Source: Leptospira langatensis
GTDB taxonomy: Bacteria; Spirochaetota; Leptospiria; Leptospirales; Leptospiraceae
Reading direction: 5' to 3'
Assembly (NCBI RefSeq): GCF_004770615.1
Contig: NZ_RQER01000011.1
Span: 496,001 to 560,000, forward strand
Length of the DNA: 64,000 nt
Below, piece after piece: positions 1-10,733 of this stretch. Each line of letters starts with the position of its first letter. Positions within the stretch are counted from its first letter, which is position 1. Under the pieces are notes generated by a model. It worked only from the letters and a program-made list of their open reading frames with translations. It was not told where the DNA came from and made no database searches. A program made the position numbers and the translations under genes.

Positions 1-51
1 TAGGTCTGGAAGCACTCGTCGAAACTGATAGCCATCAGAGATACATCGTTT

Positions 52-906
52 TCATTTCAGCGGGGGTGTAAAGTGATCTTTTGCGGAATACAATGTCTGC
101 AAGAGTAGCACGGAAATGGTCATAGGTCCTACACCCCCTGGAACAGGAGTATAATAGGAGGATTTCTCCCAAGCCTTGGAGATCTCGATATCTCCCAGAT
201 TTCCGGGATTATAACCGGCGTCTAACAGGACTGCACCGGGCTTGATCCAATCCGCTTTCACAAATTCCGGTTTTCCAACGGCACCTACGATGATATCCGC
301 CTGAGAAATGATCTCAGGCAGATTCTTGGTCTTAGAATGACATAGGGTAACTGTCGCATTCATCTCGGTAAGGAGCATTGCCATTGGCTTTCCTAAAATA
401 GGAGAACGACCGACCACTACCGCATTTTTTCCTTCCGGGTTGATCCCGTATTCTTTCATGAGAAGGACCATTCCGTACGGAGTGCAGGGAAGATAGGTTT
501 CCACTCCCATGGAAAGTTTTCCGAAAGAAAGTGTAGTAACTCCGTCCACATCCTTCTTCAGATCGATCCGATCGAATGCGGCTCTCTCATCTATTTGGGG
601 AGGGCAAGGGTGTTGGAGTAAGATTCCGTGGATCTCTGGATCTGCGTTCAAACGATCTATGACCGAAAGTAATTCCTCAGTCGTAGTGGTTTGAGGAAGA
701 ACGATTTTCTCCGAGCCCATTCCCACAGCATGACAGGACTTTACCTTCATACTCACATAGGTTTCGGAGGCTGGATCCGTTCCCACGAGGATAGTGGCTA
801 ACTTGGGAGCCTTTTTGCCGGAAGCGACAAGAGCCTTGATCTCTTCGGCGATCGTGTCCTTGATCTTTTGAGAGAGTTTTTTTCCATCCAGTAGAATCGC
901 AGTCAT
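52..906 (-). CDS. folD: Bifunctional methylenetetrahydrofolate dehydrogenase / methenyltetrahydrofolate cyclohydrolase
   Basis: Interconverts 5,10-methylene-, 5,10-methenyl- and 10-formyl-tetrahydrofolate in the cytosol, supplying one-carbon units for purines and formyl-Met. The 284 residues match the usual FolD length. The catalytic Tyr50-x3-Lys54 motif (YVSMK), a DGVT element near residue 121, the dinucleotide-binding GRSPILGKP segment near 167 and the C-terminal PGGVGPMT signature near 260 are all visible. The ATG at 906 is the natural start. The gene is divergent from asnS, with an 80-bp spacer. Its stop lies only about 50 bp from the window edge, so a downstream partner could exist outside. 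Identification is secure. Confidence 0.97.
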   Translation of the reverse strand: MTAILLDGKKLSQKIKDTIAEEIKALVASGKKAPKLATILVGTDPASETYVSMKVKSCHAVGMGSEKIVLPQTTTTEELLSVIDRLNADPEIHGILLQHPCPPQIDERAAFDRIDLKKDVDGVTTLSFGKLSMGVETYLPCTPYGMVLLMKEYGINPEGKNAVVVGRSPILGKPMAMLLTEMNATVTLCHSKTKNLPEIISQADIIVGAVGKPEFVKADWIKPGAVLLDAGYNPGNLGDIEISKAWEKSSYYTPVPGGVGPMTISVLLLQTLYSAKDHFTPPLK

Positions 907-986
907 GGGTTCAGGATTTCCCCTTGGGCCTCGATGTCATCCGAAAATAATCCTTTTCAGTCGGGACAAACGCTTAAAATAGGATC

Positions 987-2294
987 ATGTCCGAAACGAA
1001 GACCATCGATCTAAACGAACTTTCCAAACATGTAAACGAAACAGTCAGGATCCAAGGATGGGTTCACGGTCTCAGGGGTTCCAACGCCAGACAGTTTTTA
1101 AGTTTGAGAAGTTCCGGAAAGATCATCCAGGTCTTGGCCGAGAAAGAGATCCTGGGAGAAGATCCATTTACAGAGATCAAACATCTCAAGCAAGAGACTT
1201 CATTGGAAGTGATCGGTAAACTTGTAGAGAACGAAAAGTCTCCTATCGGTTTCGAACTCATCCTTTCTTCTTATAAGAAGGTTGGTGAATCGGAGAATTA
1301 TCCGATCACTCCTAAGGAACATGGGATCGATTTCTTGTTATCCCAAAGACATCTTTGGCTGCGTTCCAGTAAGCAACTTGCGATCATCAAGATCAGAAGC
1401 GAATTGTCTTATCATATCCGCAAATATTTCCATGAGAATAAGTTCACTCTCATCGACACTCCTATACTCACCGGTTCCATCGGAGAGTCCGCAGGTACAC
1501 TTTTTTCCACAGAATATTTCGATTTGGGAAATGCTTACTTGGCGCAAACAGGACAGCTATACTTAGAGACAGCGATCTTTGCGCATAGCAAGGTATATTG
1601 CTACGGGCCGACCTTTCGCGCGGAGAAGAGTAAAACAAGACGACACCTCACCGAATTCTGGATGGTAGAAGCGGAATCCGCATACGTATCACATGCAGAA
1701 AATTTAAAATTGCAGGAAGATTTCGTAAAGACTGTTATCCGAGAGACCGTGGCTTCTTGCCGAGCTGAATTAAAAGTCTTGGAACGCGATCCTTCTCCTC
1801 TTCTGGAGTATCTTTCCAAGCCGTTTGCGATCGTAGACTATAAGGATGCCTTAGACTATCTTAGATCCGCTGGAGAAGATATAGTCTGGGGAGACGATAT
1901 CAATTCCGAAAGAGAGCAAATGCTCTGCCAAAAATATGGCGGGCCGGTATTCATCCAGAAATATCCGAGAGAGGCAAAGGCCTTCTATATGAAGGTCAAT
2001 CCGGAAGATCCAAAAACCGTACTCAATGCGGACCTGATCGCTCCGGACGGGGTGGGGGAGATTATAGGCGGATCGGAACGAGAAGAAAACTACGAGACCA
2101 TTATCAAACGACTGGAAGAAGAAAAACTCCCCGTTGAGTCCTACGAATGGTATCTGGAACTACGTAAATACGGTTCTGTGCCTCATTCCGGGTTTGGGCT
2201 CGGAACGGAAAGATTGGTGGCCTGGATCTGCGGATTGCAACATGTTCGGGAATGCATTCCTTTCCCGAGGATGATGGAAAGGCTGTATCCGTAA
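987..2294 (+). CDS. asnS: Asparaginyl-tRNA synthetase
   Basis: Charges tRNA-Asn with asparagine. It is a class IIb synthetase of 435 residues, normal for bacterial AsnRS. The N-terminal OB-fold anticodon-binding domain (about residues 18-100, with RIQGWVHGLRG) is followed by the catalytic core. Motif 2 (GPTFRAEKSKTRRHLTEFW, about 207-225) and motif 3 (GFGLGTERLVAWICG, about 409-423) are intact. The C-terminus with HVRECIPFPR is of the AsnRS rather than the AspRS kind, and there is no GAD insertion. The ATG at 987 follows an AGGA-like ribosome site. The gene stands divergent from folD. Confidence 0.97.
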   Translation: MSETKTIDLNELSKHVNETVRIQGWVHGLRGSNARQFLSLRSSGKIIQVLAEKEILGEDPFTEIKHLKQETSLEVIGKLVENEKSPIGFELILSSYKKVGESENYPITPKEHGIDFLLSQRHLWLRSSKQLAIIKIRSELSYHIRKYFHENKFTLIDTPILTGSIGESAGTLFSTEYFDLGNAYLAQTGQLYLETAIFAHSKVYCYGPTFRAEKSKTRRHLTEFWMVEAESAYVSHAENLKLQEDFVKTVIRETVASCRAELKVLERDPSPLLEYLSKPFAIVDYKDALDYLRSAGEDIVWGDDINSEREQMLCQKYGGPVFIQKYPREAKAFYMKVNPEDPKTVLNADLIAPDGVGEIIGGSEREENYETIIKRLEEEKLPVESYEWYLELRKYGSVPHSGFGLGTERLVAWICGLQHVRECIPFPRMMERLYP

Positions 2295-2363
2295 TATATT
2301 CCCCCATAAAAAAATCTAGGGAAAATCTACGCCTGACCGATACCAGAAAGTAGAGGTATCATA

Positions 2364-3158
2364 ATGGCTAAAAGTTCCGCCCTTTCCGCACAGCTTTCTT
2401 TAGAAGAATCCGCTTGGGAACTCTTCGAGACGGGAGCCTATGAAGAGGTCGCCCATCTTGCGGAAGAGAATCCGAAGAATGTGTTCTTAAATCATTTAAG
2501 AGCAGTAGGGATCTTCGAGACAGAAGCCGGTACCGCGAACAATTTCCTTTTGGAAGGAAAGACAGTGCTTACTCCTCTTGTAGGCGCTTACTTGCACAGA
2601 ACCAAAGGAAATACAAAAGAAGCCGCATTATTATTCCATGAATATTTCAAGGCATCTTCGAGCCCTGTTTCTTATTCCATCTTAAAGTCAGGCATCAAGA
2701 CCTGCGAAGAGATCGGCGCATACAAGGCATGTTCCGATCTGATCCAAAGATACAAGGTATTATTCAACGACGGATACTTCTGTCGTTTGGAATTCTTTTC
2801 CAATTACCACCTTCGAAAATTTGAAGAGGCGCTGAAGACTTTCAAAGAGAATTCGGATCAACTTAAAGAAGATAGAGATGTGCTTGCCGCACTCGGATTA
2901 TGCTTTGTTCATATTGGCAAATTCGACGAAGCAGTGAATATTCTGGAAAAACTTCCCGGAGCGGGAGAGATACCTACCTACGAAGAGAAAGTAACAGAGT
3001 ATTCTGATAAGATCAAAGAGATCCCGAAATACGAAGCTAGAAGAAAGCAGTTGAACAAGCAGGAACTACTGGATCTTGGATACGCGTATCTCTTCTCCGA
3101 ATCTTACAAAAAAGCGGAAGAAGTATTTACTTCTCTGGTCGAGCAAGAAGAACAATAA
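2364..3158 (+). CDS. TPR-repeat protein, function unknown
   Basis: A soluble helical protein of 264 residues with no signal peptide. Tetratricopeptide-like helix pairs are clearest around residues 172-195 (ALGLCFVHIGKFDEAVNIL) and 235-258 (LGYAYLFSESYKKAEEVF); the N-terminal ELFETGAYEEVAHLAEENP is a third, weaker one. Such repeats usually scaffold protein contacts, but no partner can be named. An AGAGG ribosome site lies before the ATG at 2364. It follows asnS by about 70 bp and may be co-transcribed. Its last 32 bp overlap the end of the convergent gene at 3127-4014. Confidence 0.85.
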   Translation: MAKSSALSAQLSLEESAWELFETGAYEEVAHLAEENPKNVFLNHLRAVGIFETEAGTANNFLLEGKTVLTPLVGAYLHRTKGNTKEAALLFHEYFKASSSPVSYSILKSGIKTCEEIGAYKACSDLIQRYKVLFNDGYFCRLEFFSNYHLRKFEEALKTFKENSDQLKEDRDVLAALGLCFVHIGKFDEAVNILEKLPGAGEIPTYEEKVTEYSDKIKEIPKYEARRKQLNKQELLDLGYAYLFSESYKKAEEVFTSLVEQEEQ

Positions 3159-4014
3159 CCCTTCCTTTCAAGAGAGCTTCCCTGGATTTCGGGGAAGCCA
3201 GGATCTTCTCCGCATCCTCATTGGAGATAACGAGGTCCGCACCTAATTTGCCAGACATACCCAAAGCAGTAGTGAATAATGGTTTTACTCCTGCTACTTC
3301 TTCTCTCATTGCTTCTTTCGGTTTAGAAAAATAACGAATGTATCCGTAATTCACGATCGAACTCTTTTTCACGAAGAAGGGAGAGTAGATCCCGATGCCG
3401 TCCTCGTCTCGGATCTCGGAAAAGAGTGCGGGCTCCACATTCAGATGTCTTGCATCTACTATTAATCCGGTATACGCATCCGCAGGATTTTGGATCGGAT
3501 AGCTCTCCGGGAATTGTTCTGAGGCATAAGGTAGAGTAATATGAGTTAGGATCCCTTTCTTTCCTTTCAAAGGAAGAATGCCCGTCGCGATCAACTTATT
3601 TCCTACGAAGCGGGATTGCAATTCGATCGGATCCTTTTCATAGATCTCTTGGAATATCTCGCGAAACGGTTCGTCTGCCGCGATCTTTTCCCGTAAGAGG
3701 AGATTCGAATCCAATTTCAGATTCTCCATTCCCCTATAGAGATATTTCTTGATCTCTTCTCTTGCCGATTCCTTGGCCATAGTGCGGGCTTCAGTCAGGT
3801 TCTTGGCTGTGCCTTCCTTATTGAAATCAGGATCGTCCGGATGAAAGGAGATCTTGGGTAATTTGATCTCTACAGTCTTACGGATCTCTCCCGCCTTCCA
3901 ATCCACGACAGTCTCCGTCTTATCCTTGGATTCCCATGCAAGAAGGGAAATTCCCAAGAACAGAGTGCCGATCAGAAGAATGTACTTCGCGATCTTTATG
4001 TTAGAAGGTCTCAT
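3127..4014 (-). CDS. Membrane-anchored or exported protein of unknown function (weakly LPP20-like)
   Basis: The 295 residues start with a hydrophobic segment (about 9-26, ILLIGTLFLGISLLAW) that can serve as signal peptide or anchor. A charged periplasmic-type domain follows. The stretch LTEARTMAKESAREEIKKYL (about 73-92) recalls the helical start of LPP20/FlgT-type domains, where Ala/Arg-rich residues before an amphipathic repeat are typical; this likeness is weak. No catalytic motif is recognised. The start ATG overlaps the stop of the upstream helicase gene by 4 bp (ATGA), so the two are translationally coupled. The 3' end overlaps the convergent TPR gene. Confidence 0.8.
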   Translation of the reverse strand: MRPSNIKIAKYILLIGTLFLGISLLAWESKDKTETVVDWKAGEIRKTVEIKLPKISFHPDDPDFNKEGTAKNLTEARTMAKESAREEIKKYLYRGMENLKLDSNLLLREKIAADEPFREIFQEIYEKDPIELQSRFVGNKLIATGILPLKGKKGILTHITLPYASEQFPESYPIQNPADAYTGLIVDARHLNVEPALFSEIRDEDGIGIYSPFFVKKSSIVNYGYIRYFSKPKEAMREEVAGVKPLFTTALGMSGKLGADLVISNEDAEKILASPKSREALLKGRVIVLLARPEK

Positions 4015-6023
4015 ACAGCGGCTCCCGACTCGTATTTTGGAAGTTTAGAATATTCTAATTTAAGCTGGCTCCAATCGGAGACTCGTTTCGCAGGGGGAAG
4101 GGCTGCTATGAGATCCTTTCCATAGGACTTGGTCCAAATCCTGGAATCCAATAGGCTTACGATCCCAGTATCTCTTTCGGAACGGATCAATCTTCCGAAA
4201 CCCTGCTTTAATACGGTAGTGGCATAAGGAAGTTGCAGATCGCGGAAAGGATTTCCTCCCTTCTCCTTAAGCTTTTCACTCCTGGCTTCTAATACAGGAT
4301 CGTTCGGCGGTTGGAAGGGAAGTTTAGTCAGGATCACGGATCTGAGTTTATCCCCTCGGATATCCACACCTTGCCAGAACGTGGAAACGCCGAAAAGAAC
4401 CGCACTGTCTTCCGCTAGGAACCTATTCTTTGCGGCTTCAGGACCCAGTTCCAATTGAGAGAAGATCGGAAGATCCGTTTGGGGTCGGACCATCTCTAAG
4501 ATCTCATTCAAGGATTTATTTGAAGTGAATAATACGAAGGTCCCGCCTTGGGTGAGTTCTATGAGCTTTATAATATATCTTGCAAGATCTGCCGCGTTTC
4601 TCTCTGCGGATTCGGTCGCATCCTTCACGTCTTTTGGAAGAAAGAGAAGTGCATTCTTCTCATATGGAAAAGGAGAAGGGACTAGTCTCGACTTAGCAGG
4701 AAGATTCCCGATCCGGTCGCTGAAGTAGTTCAGGTTTCCTTGGTTTGTCGCCAAGGTCGCCGAGGTAAATACGATGCTCTCCGTTCTTGGTTCCAGGATC
4801 TCTCTTAAGATCGTTTCCGATTCTAAGGGTTGGGTGAGAAGTTTCGGGAACATCTCTCTTGTCTTTTGGTTAGGAGGATCCGCCCAATACACTCTCTCTC
4901 CGGAATCCATGGTCCGGAACAGATGCAATCCTTCCGCAACCTGACCGATCCGACCCGCAGACATTTCGATCTCGAGAGCGATCTCCTTTTCTTCCAGATC
5001 GTCACTATCCTTGGAGTATTTCTTAAGTTCTAGAAGAAGGGACTCTTGCAAGGAATCCAAAACCGATTCCAGATCTCCTCCATCCATCTTTAAAGGTCTT
5101 CGGATCCTTTGAGAGCCGTAGAAATTCAAAGGAAGTTCGCCGAGTAATTTATTAAAACAAACTAGGAGCCTTTCGCTCGCCTGACTTGCAAGATCGTTGA
5201 TCTTACTTGAATTGAGTCTCGCACCTAACCCGGATTTCTTCTGAGAATTCCAAACCCCTTGCAGTAGCTTTTGGATCTCTATAGAAGAGAGTTCGATCCG
5301 GAATGCAGAACCGAGCACTTCCGGAAAATTATGCGCTTCATCTACGATGATCTTTCTGAACTCAGGCAGGATATTGAAATCGGAGGCGATATGGGCCGCG
5401 AGCAAATGATGGTTTACGATCAGTAGATTGGACTTTTGCCATTTAGCTCTTTCTAAGAAGTAAAAAGAATGAGAAAAGTTCGGACAGCTTCTTCCTAAAC
5501 AGGAATCCGCTTCCCTGGTTACCTTTGCCCAAAAATCGGGAGAAGCAAATCCGTCATATTCCTGTCTTCTGCCGGACTCGGAAGAAGAGACCCAGTCCTT
5601 GAAAGAATTGAGATGATCCATCATTTCCGGGCCAAAGGTCCCTTGCGTAAGAACATTACTCAGCTTTCTTTTGCAAACATAGTTGGAAGCGCCCATCGCG
5701 ATCTCTGCTCTGACTTCTTGGCCCAGGATCTGAGAGACTAACGGAATGTCCTTCTTGATAAGCTGGTCTTGCAGAGCCTTGGTTTCTGTGGAGATGATGA
5801 CTGTTTCTTCTCCTTCTAATGCGCTGACTGCCGCCGGGATCAGATAGGCCAATGATTTTCCTACACCCGTTCCCGCTTCTACGATCAAATGGTTGGAATC
5901 GGCAAACGCGCGTTCAACGCTATTTGCCATTTGGATCTGGCCTGGCCTAGATTCGAATTCAGGCCAAAGCTTAGAGAGTTTTCGGAATTGTTCTTCGACG
6001 GGGCCCAAAGCGACCTCAGGCAT
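4011..6023 (-). CDS. DinG/XPD-type ATP-dependent DNA helicase
   Basis: A superfamily 2 helicase of 670 residues in the DinG/YoaA group, probably acting in DNA repair or R-loop resolution. Walker A is AGTGVGKS at 50-57. The DEAH box (VDEAH) sits near 227-231. Motif VI-like [14 protein letters not shown] appears near the C-terminus. The iron-sulfur insertion is present, with Cys117, Cys175 and Cys180 at the expected spacing. However, the position equivalent to the fourth cluster cysteine (E. coli Cys205 by spacing) is Ser186, with His185 beside it. The start overlaps the transporter stop by 8 bp and the 3' end overlaps the next gene by 4 bp, so these form one operon. Confidence 0.93.
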   Translation of the reverse strand: MPEVALGPVEEQFRKLSKLWPEFESRPGQIQMANSVERAFADSNHLIVEAGTGVGKSLAYLIPAAVSALEGEETVIISTETKALQDQLIKKDIPLVSQILGQEVRAEIAMGASNYVCKRKLSNVLTQGTFGPEMMDHLNSFKDWVSSSESGRRQEYDGFASPDFWAKVTREADSCLGRSCPNFSHSFYFLERAKWQKSNLLIVNHHLLAAHIASDFNILPEFRKIIVDEAHNFPEVLGSAFRIELSSIEIQKLLQGVWNSQKKSGLGARLNSSKINDLASQASERLLVCFNKLLGELPLNFYGSQRIRRPLKMDGGDLESVLDSLQESLLLELKKYSKDSDDLEEKEIALEIEMSAGRIGQVAEGLHLFRTMDSGERVYWADPPNQKTREMFPKLLTQPLESETILREILEPRTESIVFTSATLATNQGNLNYFSDRIGNLPAKSRLVPSPFPYEKNALLFLPKDVKDATESAERNAADLARYIIKLIELTQGGTFVLFTSNKSLNEILEMVRPQTDLPIFSQLELGPEAAKNRFLAEDSAVLFGVSTFWQGVDIRGDKLRSVILTKLPFQPPNDPVLEARSEKLKEKGGNPFRDLQLPYATTVLKQGFGRLIRSERDTGIVSLLDSRIWTKSYGKDLIAALPPAKRVSDWSQLKLEYSKLPKYESGAAV

Positions 6024-7833
6024 TCCTTGTTTGGAATAATTTCACGATACAGAATAAGGAGAGAAGGGTAACGAGTCCGAGAGATCCCCACATGATGATC
6101 GCGCCATCTAGGCTCAATGATCCGTCTGTGATGAAAGCTAAACCTAATTTTAGCGGTTTCTCGGAATAAGGGAAGAAGGTCATGGCAATCCCCAATAAGA
6201 GTATAAAGCCGCCCAAGAACAAGGGAAGTATTTTGTTCTTGCTCTTGTCTTTTTCGGCCACTGCTTCTTCTTTTCCTCTTAGGCTCAAATGAACAAGTCC
6301 ATATACCACGCAGAAGATCGCGATGATAGCAAGGAATACATAGCGGGAGATCAAGGCTTGAAAGGTAGCTTCTTCTGCAGTAGTCCCTGTTGGTGCATGT
6401 GCTACCATCCAGTCCACGCTCATCTTGTTGATATACGATCCCAGGTTTTGATACAGGAACATACCGAATACAATGAGTAGGAATGCAGGGGTCACATATT
6501 GGATCACCCACCAGAAGAATCGCGGAAGCCGAGTATGAGAGCCTCTGTCTCCTTCTTCCAATCCTTTCTTGGCTCCGATCACCCAGCCAAAGATCAAGAT
6601 TTGCAAGGTTGCTAGAATATAGATGAGAACAGTTCCTACCCAGAAATCTGCCTGATCGAGTGCCGTGAAATTCTTATTGAAGTAGAGGATCGGAAAGGAA
6701 AGTAAGAATGTGATGATGAACAGATATAGACTGGAGGTCTGTCTCTTGAGATGAAAGGCTTCTTCTAAGAATACCGTTACCGGTTGGAGCATGGTAACCG
6801 AAGAAGTCAATGCGGCTAAGAATAGGACCAAATACCAGAGCGCCCCGAAGACTTGTCCTCCGGGCATGAGCGCGAATACGGAAGGAAGCGCTATGAATCC
6901 CATCCCGAATGTACCAAAGGAAGTCACGGAAACTCCTAAGAACAAGAACGCGACAGGGATCGTGATCATTCCTCCGAAGGCGACTTCTACGAATTCGTTC
7001 AAGGATGCGGCAGAAAGAGAAGAAAGGATCACGTCGTTTTCTTTCTTCAAATAGCTGGAGAATACGAGTGCGATCCCGAATCCGGCAGACAAGGTAAAGA
7101 AGATCTGGCCTGCAGCGGAGATCCAAACCTTTGCTTCTCCCAAAGAGGACCAATCCGGATTCCACATCTTTGCGAGTCCGGACTCGATTCCGTCCAAGGT
7201 AAGAACTCGAACCAATACCACAGAAGAGCAAACAAGCATCAAAGGAACTGCGATCTTAGCAAATACTTCGATCCCCTTGGAAAGCCCTCGATAGACCAGG
7301 ATGAAGTTCATTAGAAAACAAGCAAGTGTTGCGTAGAATATCTTTCCACGAACTGCCGCACCATTCTCTCTCGCCCCAACCACAGTCTCGAAATGGTCGG
7401 ATGCTTTTGCGATCAGACTGGCTTGGTCAGTATAGCCCGCGCCCAGATTGATCTGGCCGGTAAAGAAATCGAAAGCATACGCAAGACACCAGGCTTCCAC
7501 GAAAACGTAATATACATAAATGAGAAGTGGGATCGTAACTCCGATGGTTCCCATGAGTCTAAGAGGAGTACCGGAAAGAAAGGAACGGAATAGGTTCGGA
7601 AAACTATGCCCTTGTTCTCCCCCCATTCTTCCCATCACCCATTCGGTGATGCAGACTGGGATCCCTACTAGGATGAAACTGATGATATAGGGGAGAAGGA
7701 AGGCTCCTCCTCCGTTCTGAACGGCCTGGCCTGGAAATCGCAAGAAATTTCCAAGACCTATGGCTCCGGATGCGACTGTGAGTATGAGTCCTGTACGAGA
7801 TTTCCAACTTTCCTTTGGGGCGTGATCCGACAT
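6016..7833 (-). CDS. Sodium-dependent transporter of the NSS (SNF) family
   Basis: A polytopic inner-membrane symporter, probably carrying an amino acid or related amine with Na+. The family hallmark at the start of TM1, [12 protein letters not shown], is followed by the glycine-rich [10 protein letters not shown]. About twelve hydrophobic helices can be counted. The substrate cannot be told from sequence. The reading frame is open back to 7908, but the ATG at 7833 ([10 protein letters not shown]) is preferred: it has GGAA 7 nt upstream, and the extra residues upstream are polar and unlike the family. It is the first gene of the operon with the helicase. Confidence 0.93.
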   Translation of the reverse strand: MSDHAPKESWKSRTGLILTVASGAIGLGNFLRFPGQAVQNGGGAFLLPYIISFILVGIPVCITEWVMGRMGGEQGHSFPNLFRSFLSGTPLRLMGTIGVTIPLLIYVYYVFVEAWCLAYAFDFFTGQINLGAGYTDQASLIAKASDHFETVVGARENGAAVRGKIFYATLACFLMNFILVYRGLSKGIEVFAKIAVPLMLVCSSVVLVRVLTLDGIESGLAKMWNPDWSSLGEAKVWISAAGQIFFTLSAGFGIALVFSSYLKKENDVILSSLSAASLNEFVEVAFGGMITIPVAFLFLGVSVTSFGTFGMGFIALPSVFALMPGGQVFGALWYLVLFLAALTSSVTMLQPVTVFLEEAFHLKRQTSSLYLFIITFLLSFPILYFNKNFTALDQADFWVGTVLIYILATLQILIFGWVIGAKKGLEEGDRGSHTRLPRFFWWVIQYVTPAFLLIVFGMFLYQNLGSYINKMSVDWMVAHAPTGTTAEEATFQALISRYVFLAIIAIFCVVYGLVHLSLRGKEEAVAEKDKSKNKILPLFLGGFILLLGIAMTFFPYSEKPLKLGLAFITDGSLSLDGAIIMWGSLGLVTLLSLFCIVKLFQTRNA

Positions 7834-7997
7834 TAACGTTCCGTAACCGGGGATTTCGGGCTGGCAACCAGTCCGACGGGGAGTGGAACTATAATCCCAT
7901 TGGAACAACTCCTATTGTCAAAACGAATTCCCTTTTAAGATTGGAAAAAGATGGGACATAAGAAATTGAAAATTGTCTCTGACTTTCTGGCAGAAAT

Positions 7998-8021
7998 TGG
8001 GAAACTTTTTGTCTGTTCCCA
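7998..8021 (+). promoter_or_regulatory. Imperfect inverted repeat in the clpB leader region
   Basis: TGGGAAAC at 7998-8005 is mirrored by GTTCCCA at 8015-8021, about 45 bp before the clpB start. A CIRCE element would be expected if HrcA controlled the gene, and none is visible. The repeat could be an operator or a leader hairpin; support is limited to the symmetry. Confidence 0.25.
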
Positions 8022-8063
8022 GTCTAATAGGCAAATCCGGAATTTGGGACTCCAGAGAATAAA

Positions 8064-10631
8064 ATGAAACTAGATAAGATCACATTAAAGTTAAACGAAG
8101 CGCTTTCGAACGCTCAGTCTTCCTACGACAAGAACCCGGAAGTACAAGAGGAACATGTAGTTGCTAAGATCCTGGAACAAGCGGATGGATTTGCTCCTCC
8201 TTTGTTTGCTAAGCTAGGATTGAATTTGCCCGAGTTCCTACGCAAGACCGAAGAAGCCATCTTAAAACTACCAAGGGTAGAAGGCGGAGTGGAAAGGAAT
8301 TTCTCCCGAGCAGTGATTGCACTCTTGCAGAACGCAGACAAGGTCCGCGCAGAGCTAAAGGATGAATACCTTTCTACGGATCACGTTTTATTAGCATTCT
8401 TGAAAGCGGGAGTTTCCGGTCTTCGCCAGGAATTCCAAAGACTCGGATTAGATTATTCAAAATTACTAAAAGCTGTATTAGAACTGAGGAAAGGACAACC
8501 GATCATGGACGATACTCCAGAAAACAAAGCGGATGCTTTAAAGAAATATGCCAAGAACCTGAACGAACTCGCAAAGCAGGGCAAATTGGATCCTGTGATC
8601 GGTCGAGACGAAGAGATACGCAGGACCATACAGGTTCTTACAAGACGCACTAAGAACAACCCTGTCCTGATCGGTGAGCCCGGTGTGGGAAAGACAGCGA
8701 TCGTTGAGGGTCTTGCAGGCAAGATCATCCAAGGAGAGGTCCCTGAAGGGATCAAGACCAAGACGATCTATGCCTTGGATCTGGGTGCGATGATCGCAGG
8801 AGCCAAGTACAGAGGGGAATTCGAGGAAAGATTGAAAGCCACTCTGGACGAGGTCAAGCATAGCGACGGGAATATCATCCTATTCATAGACGAGATCCAT
8901 ACACTCGTAGGAGCGGGAGCACAAGAAGGAGCCATGGATGCTTCTAATATGCTCAAGCCGATGCTTGCTCGCGGGGAATTACGCTGTATAGGTGCAACGA
9001 CTCTTAAAGAATACCAGAAGTATATCGAAAAGGACGCTGCCTTAGAGAGAAGGTTCCAACAGGTCTATGTAAAAGAACCGAGTGTAGAAGAGACTGTTAC
9101 CATCCTAAGAGGACTTAAGGACAGATACGAATTGCATCATGGGATCAAGATCCTGGATTCAGCCATCGTGGCCGCAGCTACATTATCGAATCGTTATATA
9201 GCCGATCGCTTCCTGCCGGATAAGGCGGTGGATCTAATAGATGAAGCCAGTTCCAAGATGAGGATCGAAATGGATTCCATGCCGGAAGAGCTGGACCGTT
9301 TGAGTAAGAAGATCCAATCCTTGAAGATCGAAAGAGAGGCTCTCAAGAGAGAAACAGATACCGCATCCAAACAAAGGGTGGAGAATATCGTAAAAGAGCT
9401 TTCCGAGCAAGAAGAGACATTTAGGAACCTAAAGGCTCGCTGGGATCTCGAAAAATCCAAGATCTCCAAGATCAAGGATATCAAGGAAGAAACGGATAGA
9501 TACAAACTTCTGGAGGCTGAAGCGGAGAGAAGGGGAGAGATCAACCGGGTTGCAGAGATCCGTTACGGAAAACTGGTAGAGCTTTCTAAGGAAATGGAGA
9601 AGGCAAACTCGGAATTGAAGAAGATCTCCGGGAACGGCAGGCTTCTAAAAGAAGAAGTCGATGAGGAAGATATCGCAAATATAGTCTCTCGTTGGACCGG
9701 GATCCCTGTATCCAAAATGCTTCAGGGAGAAAAAGCAAAACTCCTGAAGATGGAAGACTCTTTGATGAGTAAGGTGATCGGACAGGACCATGCTTTGGAA
9801 TTATTGTCCGAAGCGATCCGAAGATCGAGAGCGGGGATCGCCGATCCGAACAGACCGATCGGGACCTTCTTATTCTTAGGACCGACTGGAGTGGGCAAGA
9901 CGGAAACTGCAAAGGCACTCTCGGAGTTCTTGTTCGACGATGTGAACGCGATGCTCCGTATCGATATGAGCGAATATATGGAAGCACATTCCGTCTCTCG
10001 TTTGATCGGTGCTCCTCCGGGCTATATAGGACACGACGAGGGTGGACAGTTGACCGAAGCAGTGCGACGTAGACCTTATTCTGTGATCCTATTCGACGAG
10101 GTGGAGAAGGCGCATCCGGAAGTGTTCAATATCTTCTTACAGATCCTGGACGAAGGAAGACTAACGGATAGCAAAGGAAGGAATGTAGACTTTAAGAATA
10201 CGGTCATCATTCTGACCTCGAATCTAGGATCGGATATCTTAAGCTCCACGGAATATAACCAGGAAGAGAAGGAAAGAATGGTTGATCAACGCTTGAAGAA
10301 GCATTTCAAACCTGAGTTCCTGAACCGACTGGACGAGGTGATCCTATTCAAATCCGTAGACGAGAGCATGATCTCCAGAATTGCGGAACTTCAGCTGGAA
10401 GCAATGGCGAAGAAGGCAAAAGAGAACGGTCTTCTGATCTCTTATACACCAGCGTTAAAGCAATTCGTGATCCGAGCAGGTTACGATCCGGAATACGGCG
10501 CGAGACCTCTGAAACGACTCATCCAAAGAGAAATTGGAAATGCGCTTAGCAATTTCATACTCAAAGGAGAGTTCCAAGAAGGACAGAAGGTTAGTCTGGA
10601 TTATTCCGGCGGAAAGGTGACCATAAAATAA
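8064..10631 (+). CDS. clpB: ATP-dependent disaggregase chaperone ClpB
   Basis: A hexameric AAA+ machine that, with DnaK, resolubilises protein aggregates after stress. At 855 residues it has the full-length layout: a Clp N-domain with two repeats (1-145), nucleotide domain 1 with Walker A GEPGVGKT near 203 and DEIHTL Walker B, a long coiled-coil middle domain (about 400-530), and nucleotide domain 2 with GPTGVGKT near 605 and FDEVEKAHP. The long M-domain marks it as ClpB rather than ClpA or ClpC. It is a single gene closed by two strong terminators. Confidence 0.97.
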   Translation: MKLDKITLKLNEALSNAQSSYDKNPEVQEEHVVAKILEQADGFAPPLFAKLGLNLPEFLRKTEEAILKLPRVEGGVERNFSRAVIALLQNADKVRAELKDEYLSTDHVLLAFLKAGVSGLRQEFQRLGLDYSKLLKAVLELRKGQPIMDDTPENKADALKKYAKNLNELAKQGKLDPVIGRDEEIRRTIQVLTRRTKNNPVLIGEPGVGKTAIVEGLAGKIIQGEVPEGIKTKTIYALDLGAMIAGAKYRGEFEERLKATLDEVKHSDGNIILFIDEIHTLVGAGAQEGAMDASNMLKPMLARGELRCIGATTLKEYQKYIEKDAALERRFQQVYVKEPSVEETVTILRGLKDRYELHHGIKILDSAIVAAATLSNRYIADRFLPDKAVDLIDEASSKMRIEMDSMPEELDRLSKKIQSLKIEREALKRETDTASKQRVENIVKELSEQEETFRNLKARWDLEKSKISKIKDIKEETDRYKLLEAEAERRGEINRVAEIRYGKLVELSKEMEKANSELKKISGNGRLLKEEVDEEDIANIVSRWTGIPVSKMLQGEKAKLLKMEDSLMSKVIGQDHALELLSEAIRRSRAGIADPNRPIGTFLFLGPTGVGKTETAKALSEFLFDDVNAMLRIDMSEYMEAHSVSRLIGAPPGYIGHDEGGQLTEAVRRRPYSVILFDEVEKAHPEVFNIFLQILDEGRLTDSKGRNVDFKNTVIILTSNLGSDILSSTEYNQEEKERMVDQRLKKHFKPEFLNRLDEVILFKSVDESMISRIAELQLEAMAKKAKENGLLISYTPALKQFVIRAGYDPEYGARPLKRLIQREIGNALSNFILKGEFQEGQKVSLDYSGGKVTIK

Positions 10632-10637
10632 AACAAA

Positions 10638-10664
10638 AAAACCCCGGTGATGAACCGGGGTTTT
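10638..10664 (+). terminator. Rho-independent terminator after clpB
   Basis: A hairpin with arms ACCCCGGT and ACCGGGGT and a 5-nt loop, preceded by an A-run and followed by TTTT, begins a few bases after the clpB stop. The flanking A- and T-runs would let it work in both directions. Confidence 0.9.
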
Positions 10665-10707
10665 CATCTTATAGCACATAAAGGGAAAAGAATGTGCAAG
10701 ATAACGC

Positions 10708-10730
10708 ACGGGGGAGATTCCCCCGTTTTT
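10708..10730 (+). terminator. Second terminator between clpB and the HTH gene
   Basis: A perfect 8-bp stem, ACGGGGGA paired with TCCCCCGT, with a GAT loop and a T-run on the plus strand. It backs up the first clpB terminator and ends 4 bp before the stop of the convergent regulator gene. Confidence 0.8.
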
Positions 10731-10733
10731 GGA

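Noticed and set aside
1..35. Short minus-strand frame MAISFDECFQT running off the window edge, possibly a gene downstream of folD.
   Set aside because: Only 11 residues are visible, no ribosome site precedes it and another frame is equally open.
7909..8063. Possible CIRCE (HrcA) element before clpB.
   Set aside because: No TTAGCACTC-N9-GAGTGCTAA-like sequence is present; only an unrelated TGGGAAAC/GTTCCCA dyad is seen.
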